Source of the DNA: Zingiber officinale
Lineage: Eukaryota; Streptophyta; Magnoliopsida; Zingiberales; Zingiberaceae
Length of the DNA: 64,000 nt
Assembly (NCBI RefSeq): GCF_018446385.1
Contig: NC_056001.1
Location: forward strand, 107,548,436-107,612,435
Reading direction: 5' to 3'
The notes under the pieces were generated by a model, which searched no databases, was not told the origin of the DNA, and saw only the letters and a list, made by a program, of their open reading frames with translations. Below, piece by piece: positions 48,191-60,555 of this stretch. How positions within the stretch are numbered: the stretch's first letter is position 1; every line of letters starts with the position of its first letter. The translations under genes were made by a program, and so were the position numbers.

Positions 48191-49019
48191 AACTTATGCT
48201 GTGTATGGAGCAAACTTGTCTGCGCCATAATGAATCAAGGCACCTCAGTTCAATTTTTTCTTCATTTTTGAAAAATCAACCTTTCCTTACATTTTAAATC
48301 TTAAATATATATTATATCTCGTGAGCACTTAAACTTTTATTTTATTTTATTTTTTAACTTAAACACTATAATCCAACCCCTAAACCCTAAAGATAAAATC
48401 TAATTGGCTTAACCCCAGATCTAAAAAAAATTTAAAAAAAAAGACTATCATACACCCTAAATATATACCCCATGAGCACTTAATTTTTTTTAGCTTGAAC
48501 ACTATAACTCAATCGTTAAACCATAAAAGTAAAATTTAATTGGTTTAACCTCAGAACTAAATAAAAATAAAATTTTTAAAAAGCTACTGAATTGGTCCAA
48601 GCGCCTCGACCATTGTCATGGACAAAGTCTGCAACATATATATACGCGATGCTTCCTACATGATCGTGAGCAATGTGCTTACATGGCATTACCAGTTTGA
48701 TTTCTTTATATTATTAAATTCCTTTTATTCTCTCTCCTCTTCCGCCCTCTATTCAAAACCTTGCCCTCGACTTTTAATCTCACAAATTTCCAAAATCTAA
48801 ATTTCCCTCTCTCTCGCTCCTTCCTTTGTCGTTGTCTTCCATCGATCTCGCTCATGTTAGCAAGCAAAGCAAAGGTGTTGCAAGCTAAACAGCCACGTGC
48901 GTGTTCTCGAGTTGGCTGGAAGCTCCCCAAATTACTACCTCAAACATAGCCGATGTTGCTTTACTTAGAACACCTCTCCATTCTCGATCATAAGCTTTTC
49001 CACTCCACTCTTTGTTTTT
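48191..49019. other. Intergenic DNA with a short tandem duplication
   Basis: Segments starting near 48320 and 48470 share GAGCACTTAA, AACACTATAA and TAAACC-type blocks about 150 bp apart. A CT-rich stretch (48730-48850) precedes a small frame at 48855 (MLASKAKVLQAKQPRACSRV) that I do not recognise and do not call a gene. Confidence 0.4.
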
Positions 49020-49767
49020 CAGCTATGTACAATATTTTTATTAAGATTTATTCTACAACATATAAGTCCTAGCTGTTACAACGTGCAACAGTTACTTGAA
49101 CAATTCAAACAACCTTTTCTTATTAATTTTTGGTTATACAATTTGTAAGAAACTACCAAACATCATTTCTCACATTTCATAACCAATGGTTGTTTGTCCG
49201 TGTTAGGCCGGTTAGAGGAGGGGAGGGGGGCGTGGTGAATAGCCCTAAAATAAAAGTTAAAAAAAAATCTCTTACTTTTGAACTAGTAAGGATAGATAAT
49301 TAATTAAACAATTAAAATAAACATAAAAGGGTAAGCGACATAAGAGTTTACTTGGTTACAATCTACGTGGTTGTTAATCTAAGATAAGTGAAAGCTCAAT
49401 AAGAATCTCCTTCATTGAAGGTAGAAAAGTTTCTTACAATCGTTGATAGCTCAGTAAGGAGTATAGAAATTGATTACTAGTTATTGTATTTAACTTCTAG
49501 CTCCAGGATGCTATTTATAGCATTTTGGATAGATGTTACCATTGGTTTCCATGGGTTGGAGGCGCCTCCAGTGGATAAAGCTTTATTCACCCTCGCAACG
49601 ATAAGTTAACAGTAATCGACAACTCAAGACACCTCCATTAGAGACGCGGGGGCGCCCTCCATGGAGGCGTGGGGGCAACCACCATGGAGGCGCGGGGGCA
49701 CCCACCATGGAGGCGCGGGGGCACCCTCTATGGAGGCAGCAAGCTTCCAGCTTGCTTGGATGATCTC

Positions 49768-50940
49768 TGTTGGGATTGCAACGTTGCAAATATAGTCCTA
49801 CATTGAAAATACATGGGAAATATCATGGATTTATAAGAGAAAGATATCTTTATTGGTATGAGGCCTTTCGGGTAGAGCTCTAAAATAAAATCATGAGTGT
49901 TTAGGTCCAAAGTGGACAATATCATACAATTGTGGAGATATCTAAATTCTTTTGGTCCTAACAATTGGAATCAAAGCCCGGATTTCCAGAAGGTCTAACC
50001 GCTGACTGTGCATAAGAGCTATAATCTAATCGAGTTATGTGAGTAGAATATTAACCTTGAATAAAGGAAGTGGGGGCTCCCATGTTTGGATCAAGAGGAT
50101 TAGATACCAGGCAGAAAATCCCAATTGCGGCTAGGTAATGAAGTCCTAGTAGGTTGGTTGGACAGAGGGACGGGAAGTCTTAGTTGTGGCTATCCAAGAA
50201 AGTCCTAATAGGTTGATTGGATTGAGGGGTACGAAGACCTGGTGGGTCAAGAATCAGACGTTAAACGGATAGACTTTCCGCTTGAGGGGTGATCTTATGG
50301 TCCTTTGTTTGAGGGGGGATTGTTGGGGTTGTAAGATTGCAAATATAGTCCCACATTGAATGCACATAGGATCATGGATTTATAGGAGAAAAATATCTCT
50401 ATTGGTACGAGTGCAGGGATCTTATGTATAAAATAATACATAACGCAATGAAAAAAGATCCTTCTAGAGATCCTTACAAATACGATATACACGTTCTTGC
50501 TACTCTATCAAATAGAATAGTTACCTTTATTGTGTAATCGGTACTCCAGACAACAACTTTAATTCGAATGCAAATTTCAATGCAATTAGAATGCCCACAC
50601 CCTCTACGGAATCCACACAAACACGTTTCCCATTCGTCGCACGAATTCAGATTCAGAGAAGAACTACCTTCGTGGTGCTAGCCACTTTAGGAGGTTCGAC
50701 CAAGAAGAAGAGGAAGAAGATGAATCTCTTACAAAATGCAATGGGTTTAACTATTAACCCAATAAACCAATCCATATCCATTAACTCAATTAGTCTAATC
50801 ATCTTATAATTGACTATTGGGGCTAATACTAACAATGAGACCCTTTGGGTAGAGCCTAAAAATAAAACCATGAGGACTTTGGCCCAAAGTGGACAATATC
50901 ATAGTGTTGTTGAGATATCTAAATTTTTTTAGTCCTAACA
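49768..50940 (+). mobile_element. TRIM retrotransposon (small LTR element)
   Basis: 5' LTR 49768-49963 (196 bp, TGTTGG...CTAACA). A primer-site-like ATTGGAATCAAAGCC follows at once, close to the tRNA-Met type. A purine run TTTGAGGGGGGAT (50308-50320) precedes the 3' LTR, which starts at 50321 and resumes after a nested insert to end at 50940. The internal part is about 360 bp and non-coding, as in TRIMs. The LTRs look roughly 80% alike, so it is old. Flanks atctc and atttt do not form a clear target duplication. Confidence 0.85.
50412..50834 (+). mobile_element. Small solo LTR nested in the TRIM 3' LTR
   Basis: It starts TGCAGGGATC and ends ATACTAACA. Flanks ACGAG (50407-50411) and ATGAG (50835-50839) are a 5-bp target duplication with one mismatch. 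The TRIM's other LTR shows the uninterrupted site (GGTATGAGGCC). Family not identified. Confidence 0.75.
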
Positions 50941-52540
50941 ATTTTCTTTCGGAGTTGAACTCACCTAAATCCAACTCCAACCTTCTCCTCAAGTAGACTT
51001 CCTCCCTGTTTCTCGTCCCTCAAACGCTCCGCGTGCATGCTTCTCGTCCACCTGTGTATTCTTCCATAACTTCTCGTCCCTCGGATGTAGTGTACCCGTT
51101 GACTCGCTTCTCGTGCCATCCTTCTCGTCTACTACATCTTCTACTCGACTTCTTGTGCTCCTAAGCTCCTGCACACTTAGACACAATGCATCAAAACTAT
51201 ATAAGACCTAACTTAACTCGGTTGATAACATCAAAACTAATTTGGATACTTACAATGATAAGTTATTTATTTTAAGTTGTAATTTCCTCTAATCCTAATA
51301 TATTATTAGGAGTTATGCTATAACGTGTAGTAGCTATTTGGACATTTAGCTACTATAATGTATAGCAACTACTTGGACAATTAGCTACTACACGTTATAG
51401 TAGCTACTTATATATTTAGCTGCTACAACGTGTAGCAACTACTTGGACATTTAGCTACTATAATGTATAATAACTACTTAGACTGTTAGCTGGTATATGT
51501 TGTAGCAGTTACTTGGATATTTAACTGCTATAACATGTAGCAACTACTTGGACAGTTAGCTGTTACAATGTGTAGCAGTTGCTTGATAAGTCGCTTCATT
51601 TTAAGTTGTAATTACCTCTAATCCTAATATATTATTTATACGTGATTCTTAATGATCTATTTAATTAATATAGAGAAAAATATATGTTAACTTTATTGGA
51701 TGTCAGTCGATTTACACAAGTTAATCATTTTAAGGATGTTATACACTAGTCCTTTGAGAGTAAAGATGATGCAATAAGCTCTTTTAAAGTCTACAACATA
51801 CAATCTTACAATGTTAATATTTTTTTTTTGATAAAATTTAATTTTTTTGGTTATATAATTTATAGAAAACTTACCAATTTACGTTGCTTTAATTTCCCAC
51901 AATTGATTCAATGGTAAGTCATTTCAATTTAAATTGTAATTTCCTCTAATCATAATATATTATTAGGATTTATGCTACAACGTAAAATCCCTAGTTGTTA
52001 CAATGTGTAGCAGCTACTTTGACAGCTGCTACACGTTATAGTAGTTACTTCGACAGCTAACTGCTACATGTTATAATAGCTACTTGGATAGTTCAAACAA
52101 TATTTTCTTAATATTTTTTATTATATAATTTGTAAGAAATTTGTCAAACATCATTTCCCATAATTCATTTGATTGTAAGTCATTTTAATTTAAATTATAA
52201 TTCTCTCTAATCCTAATATATATTATTAGGATTTATGCTACAACGTACCAACTCTAGCTACCATAACGTGTAGCAGCTACTTGAATAATTAGCTACTACA
52301 AATAAGTTAATAGACATTTATATTTGTCTTGTCATTTTTTATATCCATTATTATAGTTTGCATGTTTGATATATTTTAATGTATTATGATTCAAATTGTA
52401 ACTGTTTCATGTAGTAGCTATCAATCAGATAGCTACTACAACTTATATATAGCAGCTACCCGACAGTAGTTACTACATATTATAACAGCTACCCTATATT
52501 AACTGTTACATATTGTAATAACTACCTAACACCAGCTCGA

Positions 52541-54204
52541 GAACAAGCATGCAGATGGAACATGCCTGTCATGTTAACAAATGAGGATATAGATTAGAAT
52601 ATGATTACTTTGAAAGTGTAATGTTTTACTTAATTCCGGAGTTATAACAAAAAGAAATTTCTTAAAAAAATTTCTTCCAAGATGAGTATTTCAAAAATTG
52701 AACCAAACGTATATTTTATTCCTTGTAATTTTATTTATGTGATTAGCTAGTAATCACATAATTAAAATTATATATTATAACTTGAACCAAACACACCCTA
52801 TCAAAGATTATATTCACTACATGATCAAAATTGATTAGTAAAATGCAATTAATTGTATTATATAAAATTAGCACACTTTGTCTTTTATATATAGTGTATT
52901 ATTGATCTTATATTTGTAATAAATTATAACTAATCAAAATTGAATTTGATCACATCATATTATGAATATATTTATCCAGTATCATTATCAATAAAAATTT
53001 GGATAGTGATTACATAATTTGTAACTAATATTTCAATTATTATAAGACTATATTTCTTCCTTGTTGATAAATTAATAACGTGGAAGATTTAAAGTCTATC
53101 ATATCAATAGCTAAACCTAACTTATGCTATCTATCTTATATCTGAATCACTTAAACAATAGACAAATATAATTAAATACAGTGCAACTATGATATGAATA
53201 ATAATAATATCCCTAGTTTCGTTAAATATGATGAAGCTAGCTAGAGAGTAGAGACCAACTGAGTAAACACCAAGACTTAAAGAAAAGAAATGGAAGAGTA
53301 ATCAAAGAGCATGCTTCTTTTTCCTTGAGAATATTTTATACTTGTTGATGGATGAACCCTAGGGAATATGCCCTACACGTTCTCTTCTCAATCATCTCAT
53401 CAGCAGTGTCTGAGTTGGGAGGGCTATGGTTTGAGACTTAGTGTGGGATCAGGATGACAAGGTGAGTTGAAGAAGAGCCTGAGGCATGTATAAATGGAAA
53501 GGGATAGGGAGCACTAAGCCAGAGTGTGCATCTGTGCTGTCTATCTGTGTGTGGGCGATAGAGGCGAATGGGGTGTGTATGTGAGAGAGATGAATGGTCA
53601 AAGTTAGGGTTGAGGGTGGCAGGCTAAGGCAGCATACGGTCAAATCAGTGAAATTATTGTCCTTGTTGTTTGCAGGGGAGAGGACGTGGGTAGCATGAAA
53701 GAAGGGGAGGGTGGTAGTACGTTATCTGAGCAATTCCCTGTTCACTTTTTGAGGCAAGATCTGCTTGCTGTTCTTAATTAATACGTTTGTGTCACACTAA
53801 ACCCTAACTAAAACCTCAACTGAACTCTCCTTTTTTGCGTATAATATTTTAACTGCTATATGCATATAATTGTTAAATATTATTAGGAATTGAGGCTTTA
53901 GATAGGGTTTACTGCAATATTTTATATCCAAACTGAAGACACTCTTTATATATATAAAAATATTTAAAATTGATATTGTTAAAATGTATGTAGCATAGAT
54001 TATATTCAAAGAACGTTGAGTTTTTAACATTTAGATGGATCCCGCGCACTTGTAACAGCTTGATGTAGATGAATTATAATTTTTTTTCCGGTTATATCAT
54101 ATTAAGATCAAAATTTGACATGTTTGAATATACTTTTCCACATGTCTTGACCTGTATTGATAATTAATAGTCATCTATGATTTAACTTCTCCATATTGAT
54201 CTAT
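52541..54204. other. Long upstream flank of the TCP gene
   Basis: AT-rich DNA with one G-rich purine stretch (53350-53720). I compared the latter with common plant microRNAs from memory and saw no match. No gene is called. Confidence 0.45.
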
Positions 54205-54415
54205 GGACGAATTGACAAGAACATTTGATATTAATTTTGTATAAATTTTTTTTATTGTTATTTTAAATAAATTAAGTTAATTTGGTGTTAACTGAAATAA
54301 CTAATTCGGTTAATTCAGTTTTAGTAAAATTTTGATTTGATTCGATTAACCAACATTAAATCGATTTTTGATTAATTCGGTTAATTTATGGATCAAATTA
54401 ACCGAATGCTCACCC
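54205..54415. mobile_element. Decayed relative of the hAT MITE at 12907-13132
   Basis: Shares attcggttaatt, ttttagtaaaa, ttgatttgatt and caacattaaatc blocks in the same order with 12907-13132. Ends are not clear. Confidence 0.55.
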
Positions 54416-54742
54416 TTGTCGGAATGAATAAATCATCTTTTTTACCATATTGATATAGTTGAATTGGTATCGAAATGGTGAACTTGTAAATAACACTCTC
54501 ATTTAGAAGATTGTTCGATAAGAAGACTTGCGTGAGTGAGCGTAATCATATTTTACATAATTGATGGGTAAAGATGGACAGGATCACCTTTCAACTTAGC
54601 TCATTTTATCCAATCGGTGAAGAGAATGTAGCTTTTTTAATTTGATGATAAAAAGCACACTTTTAAATGCTCCTATCTCCAAGCTAGCTAGCTCCTCTTC
54701 TTCACTCTCGATCTCTCCCGAGCAAAGATTTGGCTAAGAAAA

Positions 54743-55678
54743 ATGCAACCTTTTGATGACCAATCCATAAACGAGGAGGAGCTGCCACTGGAGCTAAACC
54801 CTAATCTCGTTCCAAACTTGTCCTACTTCCCCAACCCTACCCCTCCTACCTTTTACGCTTCTTCTAGCTTCGACAATCATGCCCTCTTCGGTTCGATCGC
54901 CGTCGAGAATGCAAGTGTTCCTAGTACTGCCGTTGCTACTGCTGCCGCTGTTGCTGCTGCTTCTTCCGGAGACACGAGAAAAGGAACGAGAAAGGGGAGG
55001 CATAGCAAGATATGCACGGCGAAGGGGCCGAGGGACCGGAGGATGAGACTGTCCATCGACGTGGCGCGGAACTTCTTCCGGCTCCAGGACATGCTCGGGT
55101 TCGACAAGGCCAGCAACACGGTGCAGTGGCTGCTCACCATGTCCAAGGCCGCCATTAAAGAACTCGCTTCCGTTTCCTCCTCCAAGATTTGTACTTTTTT
55201 AGGGAACCCGAGCTTCGAGAGCACCGAATCCTCGACCTTGCGTGGTGACGAAGCCGCCTCAGGATCTAAGAAGGCAGCATCGAAGACGAAGGCAAAGAAA
55301 GAAGCCGCCAAACCTTCCAAGAAGATCACGGAACTCCACTCGGCGCAGGCGAAGGAACTCCGGGCCAAGGCAAGGGAGAGAGCGAGGGAGAGGACCAGGG
55401 AGAAGCAAAGGATGCTGTCTAATTCTTCCTTCCCGATCACCTTGGATCCCATGAGCCACCACGACAGCTCGTTCCACTTGAAGACTCTACTTGAATTTGC
55501 TAATAGGCAAGTCGAAGGGGGGGACGACATTTGCGCCCTACCGAGCGAGGGAAACATGCCGGCCGATACAATTCCGGTCATGAGCAATAGTCAGGCGGCC
55601 ATGGCAGAAATGAACATGGCGAGCTACATGTTTGAAGAACAGTGGGAGATGGAAGCCCTTTCCATGTACTCAAGATGA
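54743..55678 (+). CDS. TB1-like: TCP transcription factor, class II CYC/TB1 type
   Basis: An intronless 311-codon gene. The TCP domain is at about residues 83-141: [20 protein letters not shown] (basic region), then [20 protein letters not shown] and [16 protein letters not shown] (helix-loop-helix). The R domain is at about 201-220 ([20 protein letters not shown]), which marks the CYC/TB1 clade of class II. An Ala run (63-73) and a Lys-rich stretch (175-194) lie outside. In grasses TB1 represses axillary bud growth, and CYC genes shape floral symmetry; Zingiberales have several TB1-like copies used in flowers. The role here is inferred. The leader is CT-rich, the ATG context is good, and a CCAAT string lies near 54610. 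No long introns are expected in this family. Confidence 0.95.
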   Translation: MQPFDDQSINEEELPLELNPNLVPNLSYFPNPTPPTFYASSSFDNHALFGSIAVENASVPSTAVATAAAVAAASSGDTRKGTRKGRHSKICTAKGPRDRRMRLSIDVARNFFRLQDMLGFDKASNTVQWLLTMSKAAIKELASVSSSKICTFLGNPSFESTESSTLRGDEAASGSKKAASKTKAKKEAAKPSKKITELHSAQAKELRAKARERARERTREKQRMLSNSSFPITLDPMSHHDSSFHLKTLLEFANRQVEGGDDICALPSEGNMPADTIPVMSNSQAAMAEMNMASYMFEEQWEMEALSMYSR

Positions 55679-57349
55679 TGATACAAGACAATTCCAGTAA
55701 CTACCTCATTATTCTGGTTTCCTCATCATCTACTTTGCTAGTTAGTTAGTTAATATCAGTTGTGGGCTATCTGAACTTATGACCAGATTTCTATGTGTCT
55801 GTGATCAAGAACAAATTGTTTCTAGTTTAAGTACTCCTTTTTTCAGCATGAATTCTGAATTGAGTTTATTATTTACTCAGATATCTAGCATGATATCCTA
55901 ATTTGAGTGAGCTTCTAAAGGAATTGCAAGAAAACTTATGTTACATAGCAGTACTTGATTGCTTCTCAGCACTGAGGACATAAAATATCGATCCAGCGTG
56001 CTCTCTGTCATTTACTATGACCCATATGTTCTACAGAGTATCCATCCAGAGATTTTGCATTGTCCATCTACAAATTTGAATTGGCCACGAGGTTTAGGGT
56101 TTCTAGTTCAATTTACAATTTGCATACACCATTTTTATAAGAAAAAGAAAAACTTAGGTTATCATGCTTAGCATAAACCAATACTTGCATAGTCAATGAG
56201 TGATGAACTAGTGTTGTAGGTTTGCGATTTCAAGTACTGGACATATGATTTGAGAAATTAATCAGAGAAGAATTGCATTAGAGAATCATAATTTACTTAA
56301 CTATAGACACAAACTACATTATATAATTGAAGATGTTCATTTTATGCAGGAACTAGTATATAATATAGATCATTTGCAGATAGAGCTCCATTTTTCTTCT
56401 GATAAATCCTATTGAGAGGGAAATTATAGACTCAAAAGAGTTGAGTCTGTAATTTGTTGTCAGGTAATGTCTTCTTTATGGAAGATAAGGGAGGAAATCA
56501 TTATAAAAGGTTTACTTTCAAGAGACAATGATGCATGAATAATTCATCATCATTCAAAGTGTTAATTATCATGGTTAGTTGTGCATGAGACTCTTTGTCA
56601 AGCTTTATTTCCAGAATGGAAGAGGAACAAAGCATTGAATTTCTCAGTGATGCCAGAAACTGAGTTCCAGACTTGTCATGAAGATTTGGCATCACATCTT
56701 GAATGCTGAAAGTGGGTTACACAATCTCAAGGAATTCAATCATTTGTGGAGATTAATGTATGGTTTTCTTCATATTAATGGCACCAATTTGATCAATCTT
56801 CCAAACTCTGGCTACATAAAACAAAGTGAAATCATCTTACAAGTTTGATCATTCTTCTGTCGACAAGGAAGCTTAGCTTAGGTTAACAAAATGCTAGTAT
56901 TTGCCTAGAGACTGATATACCGAAAAAATATAGACATGATCCTCTACTTACAGATAATAATTAGTAGAAATGTTCTACTTGAACAACATGTTCTTATGTT
57001 TACAGAATGAGAATTTTTGTGAGAATTAGACTATTTTTTTTTCTAAAGAAGTAATATAAATCAGACCATTGCATCACAAGAAACATGTAACACTTTCTCT
57101 GCGATTAAACGGCTTAATCTAGAGACGCGAGTTATATGCAGAATAATCATCTGCTGAAAAATAAAAGGCTTTAGAGCCACCCCTTCACCTAAAAGGAAAG
57201 CATCACAAAAATAGGATGTTAAAGTCTCATAGAGAAAGAATAGGAAGTTATGGCAGTGTTCATCCTGATGAAATCAAAACTCAATTTAAGTTCCTCGACT
57301 GTTTCGAGGACCCTTCATTTAAGAACCTGATAGTATATATGAGAAATAA
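55679..57349. other. 3' flank of the TCP gene
   Basis: AT-rich DNA, the first part likely the 3' UTR. A 64-codon minus frame (56501-56695) resembles no family with certainty. No gene is called. Confidence 0.4.
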
Positions 57350-58900
57350 TGGATCTAAATTCTTGATGTAACAATGAAAAGGTGAGATAGAGGTGGAAGA
57401 GATGGTAGATGATGAGGTAGTAATCAGAGCTATACAAGAAAGTCTAACCACATCAAGAAGAAGCCTAATTTCTTCTTATAAGGAATTTATCAAAAATAGA
57501 TAGATGGAAGAATTCATCCAAGACAGACAAAAAATTCACCTTGCAGAAAGAACATCAACAAAACTTTCAAAATAAAATATAAGATACTTCATTCATTTAT
57601 TAATACTATCATCAATCAAAAGATCTAGAATGAGAACAATCTTAAATAAACTTGGAGAACAAGGAAAAATAATATATTATCTAATAAAAATTATATGTCT
57701 TGGAACTCAAGTACTCATGTCTTTTGATCAAACATTATATTAGATGATCAAAAACTTGTGAATATGCATTAGACTTAGGTAGGGCCAACAATACAAGACA
57801 CAACTTGATAGTAAGTCATAATCCAACTCAACCAAAAATACAATTAATAAACACAAAGATTGAATCATACGCCTCTAAAGGTGAACTTTGACCCGTTTGA
57901 CTTGAAAATCTATCGTAAATATACTTAGCATAAAGTGAAGGCAAATCTTATTAGCAAAGATTTTTGACAACCAAATTCCTTGATAGATTTTTCAAACTTC
58001 AAATGATAATTTTTGCTTGTCCATCAATTTGAGGATGATATTTAAAAAAAAAACTAATTACGAAGTGAGCTAGTTTTCTCTATATAATGTGCACCAAAGA
58101 TGCACAACAAACTTGAATTTTGGTTGGATGTAGTAATCACTAAAATTTCATGGATTTTGAGTATCTCTTTCAAATAAGGATTGGAACCATTTATAGTTTT
58201 GGCGCAAGGAGCGAAATAAGCCATCTCATAAAATTAATCAACAAGCATTGTAATAGTCATGAATGAGAAGTATGCCCAAGACAATATCAATGCCAATATT
58301 GATATAACAATATTTTTGGAAATTGCTATAACAATACGAAAAGCACAACATTCTTGATATAAAGTTTTACATCTTAGACAAAAAAAAAAAAAAAGAAGGC
58401 CAACAATGCCAAGGTTTTATCTTAACCAAAATTTTCACTAAATTCAATTGATAAAATAAACAATTCAAAATGCACAAGAGATTACCGTTACGAGAACATC
58501 TTAGTTGACAAACTTTGGAGAATGATCATCTTAGCATACTTTCAAAATCTCACTAGATAATTAGCATGGTCATCTTCATAAAGTTCTTTAATCACTTAAA
58601 ATGCACCATGCTTACTTGCATATTGATAAGCAAAGTATATATTAATCACTTCAAATCTCACCATCTTCCTGATGGAAAAAAAAATACATTCAGAAAATTC
58701 CACCAATTCAGCAGCATGTCTAGAATTAATATATTTTAAAGTCTCATGCATTTTGGAAATAAGAAAATGTCTCCTATGTAATTAAGCACAAGTGATAGCA
58801 TGCAAGTCCTTATCATAAGTAAAATAATTTTTATAAGAAGTAGATGTTTTCCACTAGACAATATCTTCTCAGCTATATGAACAACTTTGGTGCCAACATT
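57350..58900 (-). mobile_element. Ty3/gypsy pol remnant
   Basis: On the minus strand 58017-58040 encodes YHPQIDGQ, the conserved integrase motif of Ty3/gypsy elements (usual form YHPQTDGQ). Surrounding sequence looks like decayed pol on the same strand. The element is old and heavily broken, with no LTRs found. Confidence 0.65.
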
Positions 58901-60555
58901 TTAGAAATTGCATTCGAGTTCAAATACTTCCTTGATGTCGAAAATGAATGAATATGAGTCTCATCCCTCCAATGAGCATTTAAAAGATCCTTTTCAAGTA
59001 TTTCACGATTGGAGAAATAATATATACAGAGAGAGAAGGCTGCCACAGTAAGAGTTTGACTGTCGTCAAAAGAGAAGATTATTAACCTAAACCTTTTACT
59101 TTTTCAAGACTAAAGAGAAAAATGTCCTCCCTTCCCTGATTTTTTTTTCCCAAAAAAAAAAAAAAATTGGTATGATTCACGGATTAAATTGTCTTTATAA
59201 TTATGTTTTCTTACCGGTTCTAATATCTCCTGTTTTATTTTTTTTTTTCATAATTTGTTTGCACAAGAGAACCAATCACTTCTCCTCCTCCATGGAGAAG
59301 AACCTACTTTCATCTGTATATTTTACAGGTTCTGAAGCCTCAAATACTCATCTTTAGTTTGTCAGTAAACCTTAAGACACAAGCTACGTAGTATCTCACT
59401 TTGCATATGAAATCTGAGCCAAATATCCATGGAGAAGAACAAGCTAATTGAATTTCATAAAAAGCTAAACATTGAAGAACTACTTCTAGACGAACACACA
59501 CGTACTTAGGTACATACCATCAACAAGAGGATGAAGTACGACTCAGGAGGATCACCACAAGTACCCTGCCAGAGAAGAATCACGGTGGGTGAGTCCGAGA
59601 ACGAAGAGCTTTAGAAGAACCAAAAACAAGGAAAAGCAGTACAGCGACGAAAAAGTCCAGGTGAGAGGCAGTAAGATAATTCCTATAGTGTAGTTATAAT
59701 TGTAAGATCGTAAAATTTTTATAATTATTTAATAAATTGAGGTAGAGTGAAGTATTATTTCTCGCTGGCCAGAGCACTAAAACCTCAGATTAAGTGGATG
59801 ATGGTATGATATTATTAGGGTTAGCTGATGTGAAAGAATCCAGTACTGAGAATAGAAGATGTACTAGTACAAAGAGACAGTAGATTGACTAGCCTTGACC
59901 TTCTACAGATGATTTATTAAAGTCTCATCAAATCATCTTCAGTGGCTCACAGTCCCTTACCATAATTGGCTGCCCATGTCGAAGAATTGGTATAATATTC
60001 GTAGAACAATGAATGGGATATTCATCATTACTCTACTGTTTTAATTTATAAATGTTTTATTTTTATTTAATAATAATATTATTATTATTATTAATATTAG
60101 TATGATTGGGATTACTCATCGTACTGGGAAGGGCAACATGTCGTTTAAGGGATGCACCAATTCCGCCGATGTTTTAGGCCAAAACGAGGCCCCATGCCCT
60201 GCCAACCCAACCACCTACAGCTGTAGCTCTAACGCTGCTTTCCGGTAAGGTTCGTACAGGAGGCAAATAGCGCCTCTCCTTGCGCGTGTCGTATCAACAG
60301 CGGAATGGAGGCGTCGTACATAAAAAAGGCCTGCACGCTAATCCTTCATTCAATTCGCAGCCTTCATTTTATATGTTTTTTTTTTTTTTCATTTTCTTTT
60401 CAAAATACCCACAATCGACCGAATGCCTTCGCAGCTATTGAATTTTTATATACAATACAAGGAGGTTACAATGACAATAAGTTTGAAAGGATAGTCTGCC
60501 AGTGAGTTTCTTGTGGGAGAAATACTGGAAAGCTTTTCGACATTAAAGTGGAACT
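58901..60555. other. Intergenic DNA before the last gene
   Basis: AT-rich with a poly-T run near 59240 and an (att)n tract near 60070. A GC-richer stretch (60150-60320) has no recognisable gene. The bases just below 60556 are probably the 3' UTR of the next gene. Confidence 0.4.

Larger units (their letters stand above)
49200..51260 (-). mobile_element. Retroelement remnant, probably copia LTR, hosting a TRIM
   Basis: Two outer parts (49200-49767 and 50941-51260) flank the TRIM and seem to be one older LTR-like fragment that landed in the palindromic array. The left part includes a GC-rich minisatellite (49645-49735, units like ATGGAGGCGCGGGGGCACCC, four copies). Family is uncertain; it is broken. 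Confidence 0.45.
49030..52540. repeat. Array of short self-complementary repeats (TAGCAGCTAC/GTAGCTGCTA)
   Basis: Clusters at about 49060-49100, 51310-51580, 51965-52090, 52240-52310 and 52400-52540 repeat forms of GCTACAACGTGTAGCAGCTA followed by CTTGGACAGTTA. Many pair with their neighbours. Between them a spacer recurs (taagtcattt, ttgtaatttcctctaatcct, atatattattagg) near 51265, 51590, 51915 and 52170, a ~320-bp higher order. Retroelements at 49200-51260 interrupt the array. Confidence 0.85.

Noticed and set aside
48855-48949. Short frame MLASKAKVLQAKQPRACSRV after a CT-rich leader-like stretch
   Set aside because: It is only 31 codons, matches no known family, and no following exon was found.
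53350-53720. G-rich stretch upstream of the TCP gene, considered as a microRNA precursor
   Set aside because: No match to common plant microRNAs I could recall, and no strong hairpin was seen by eye.
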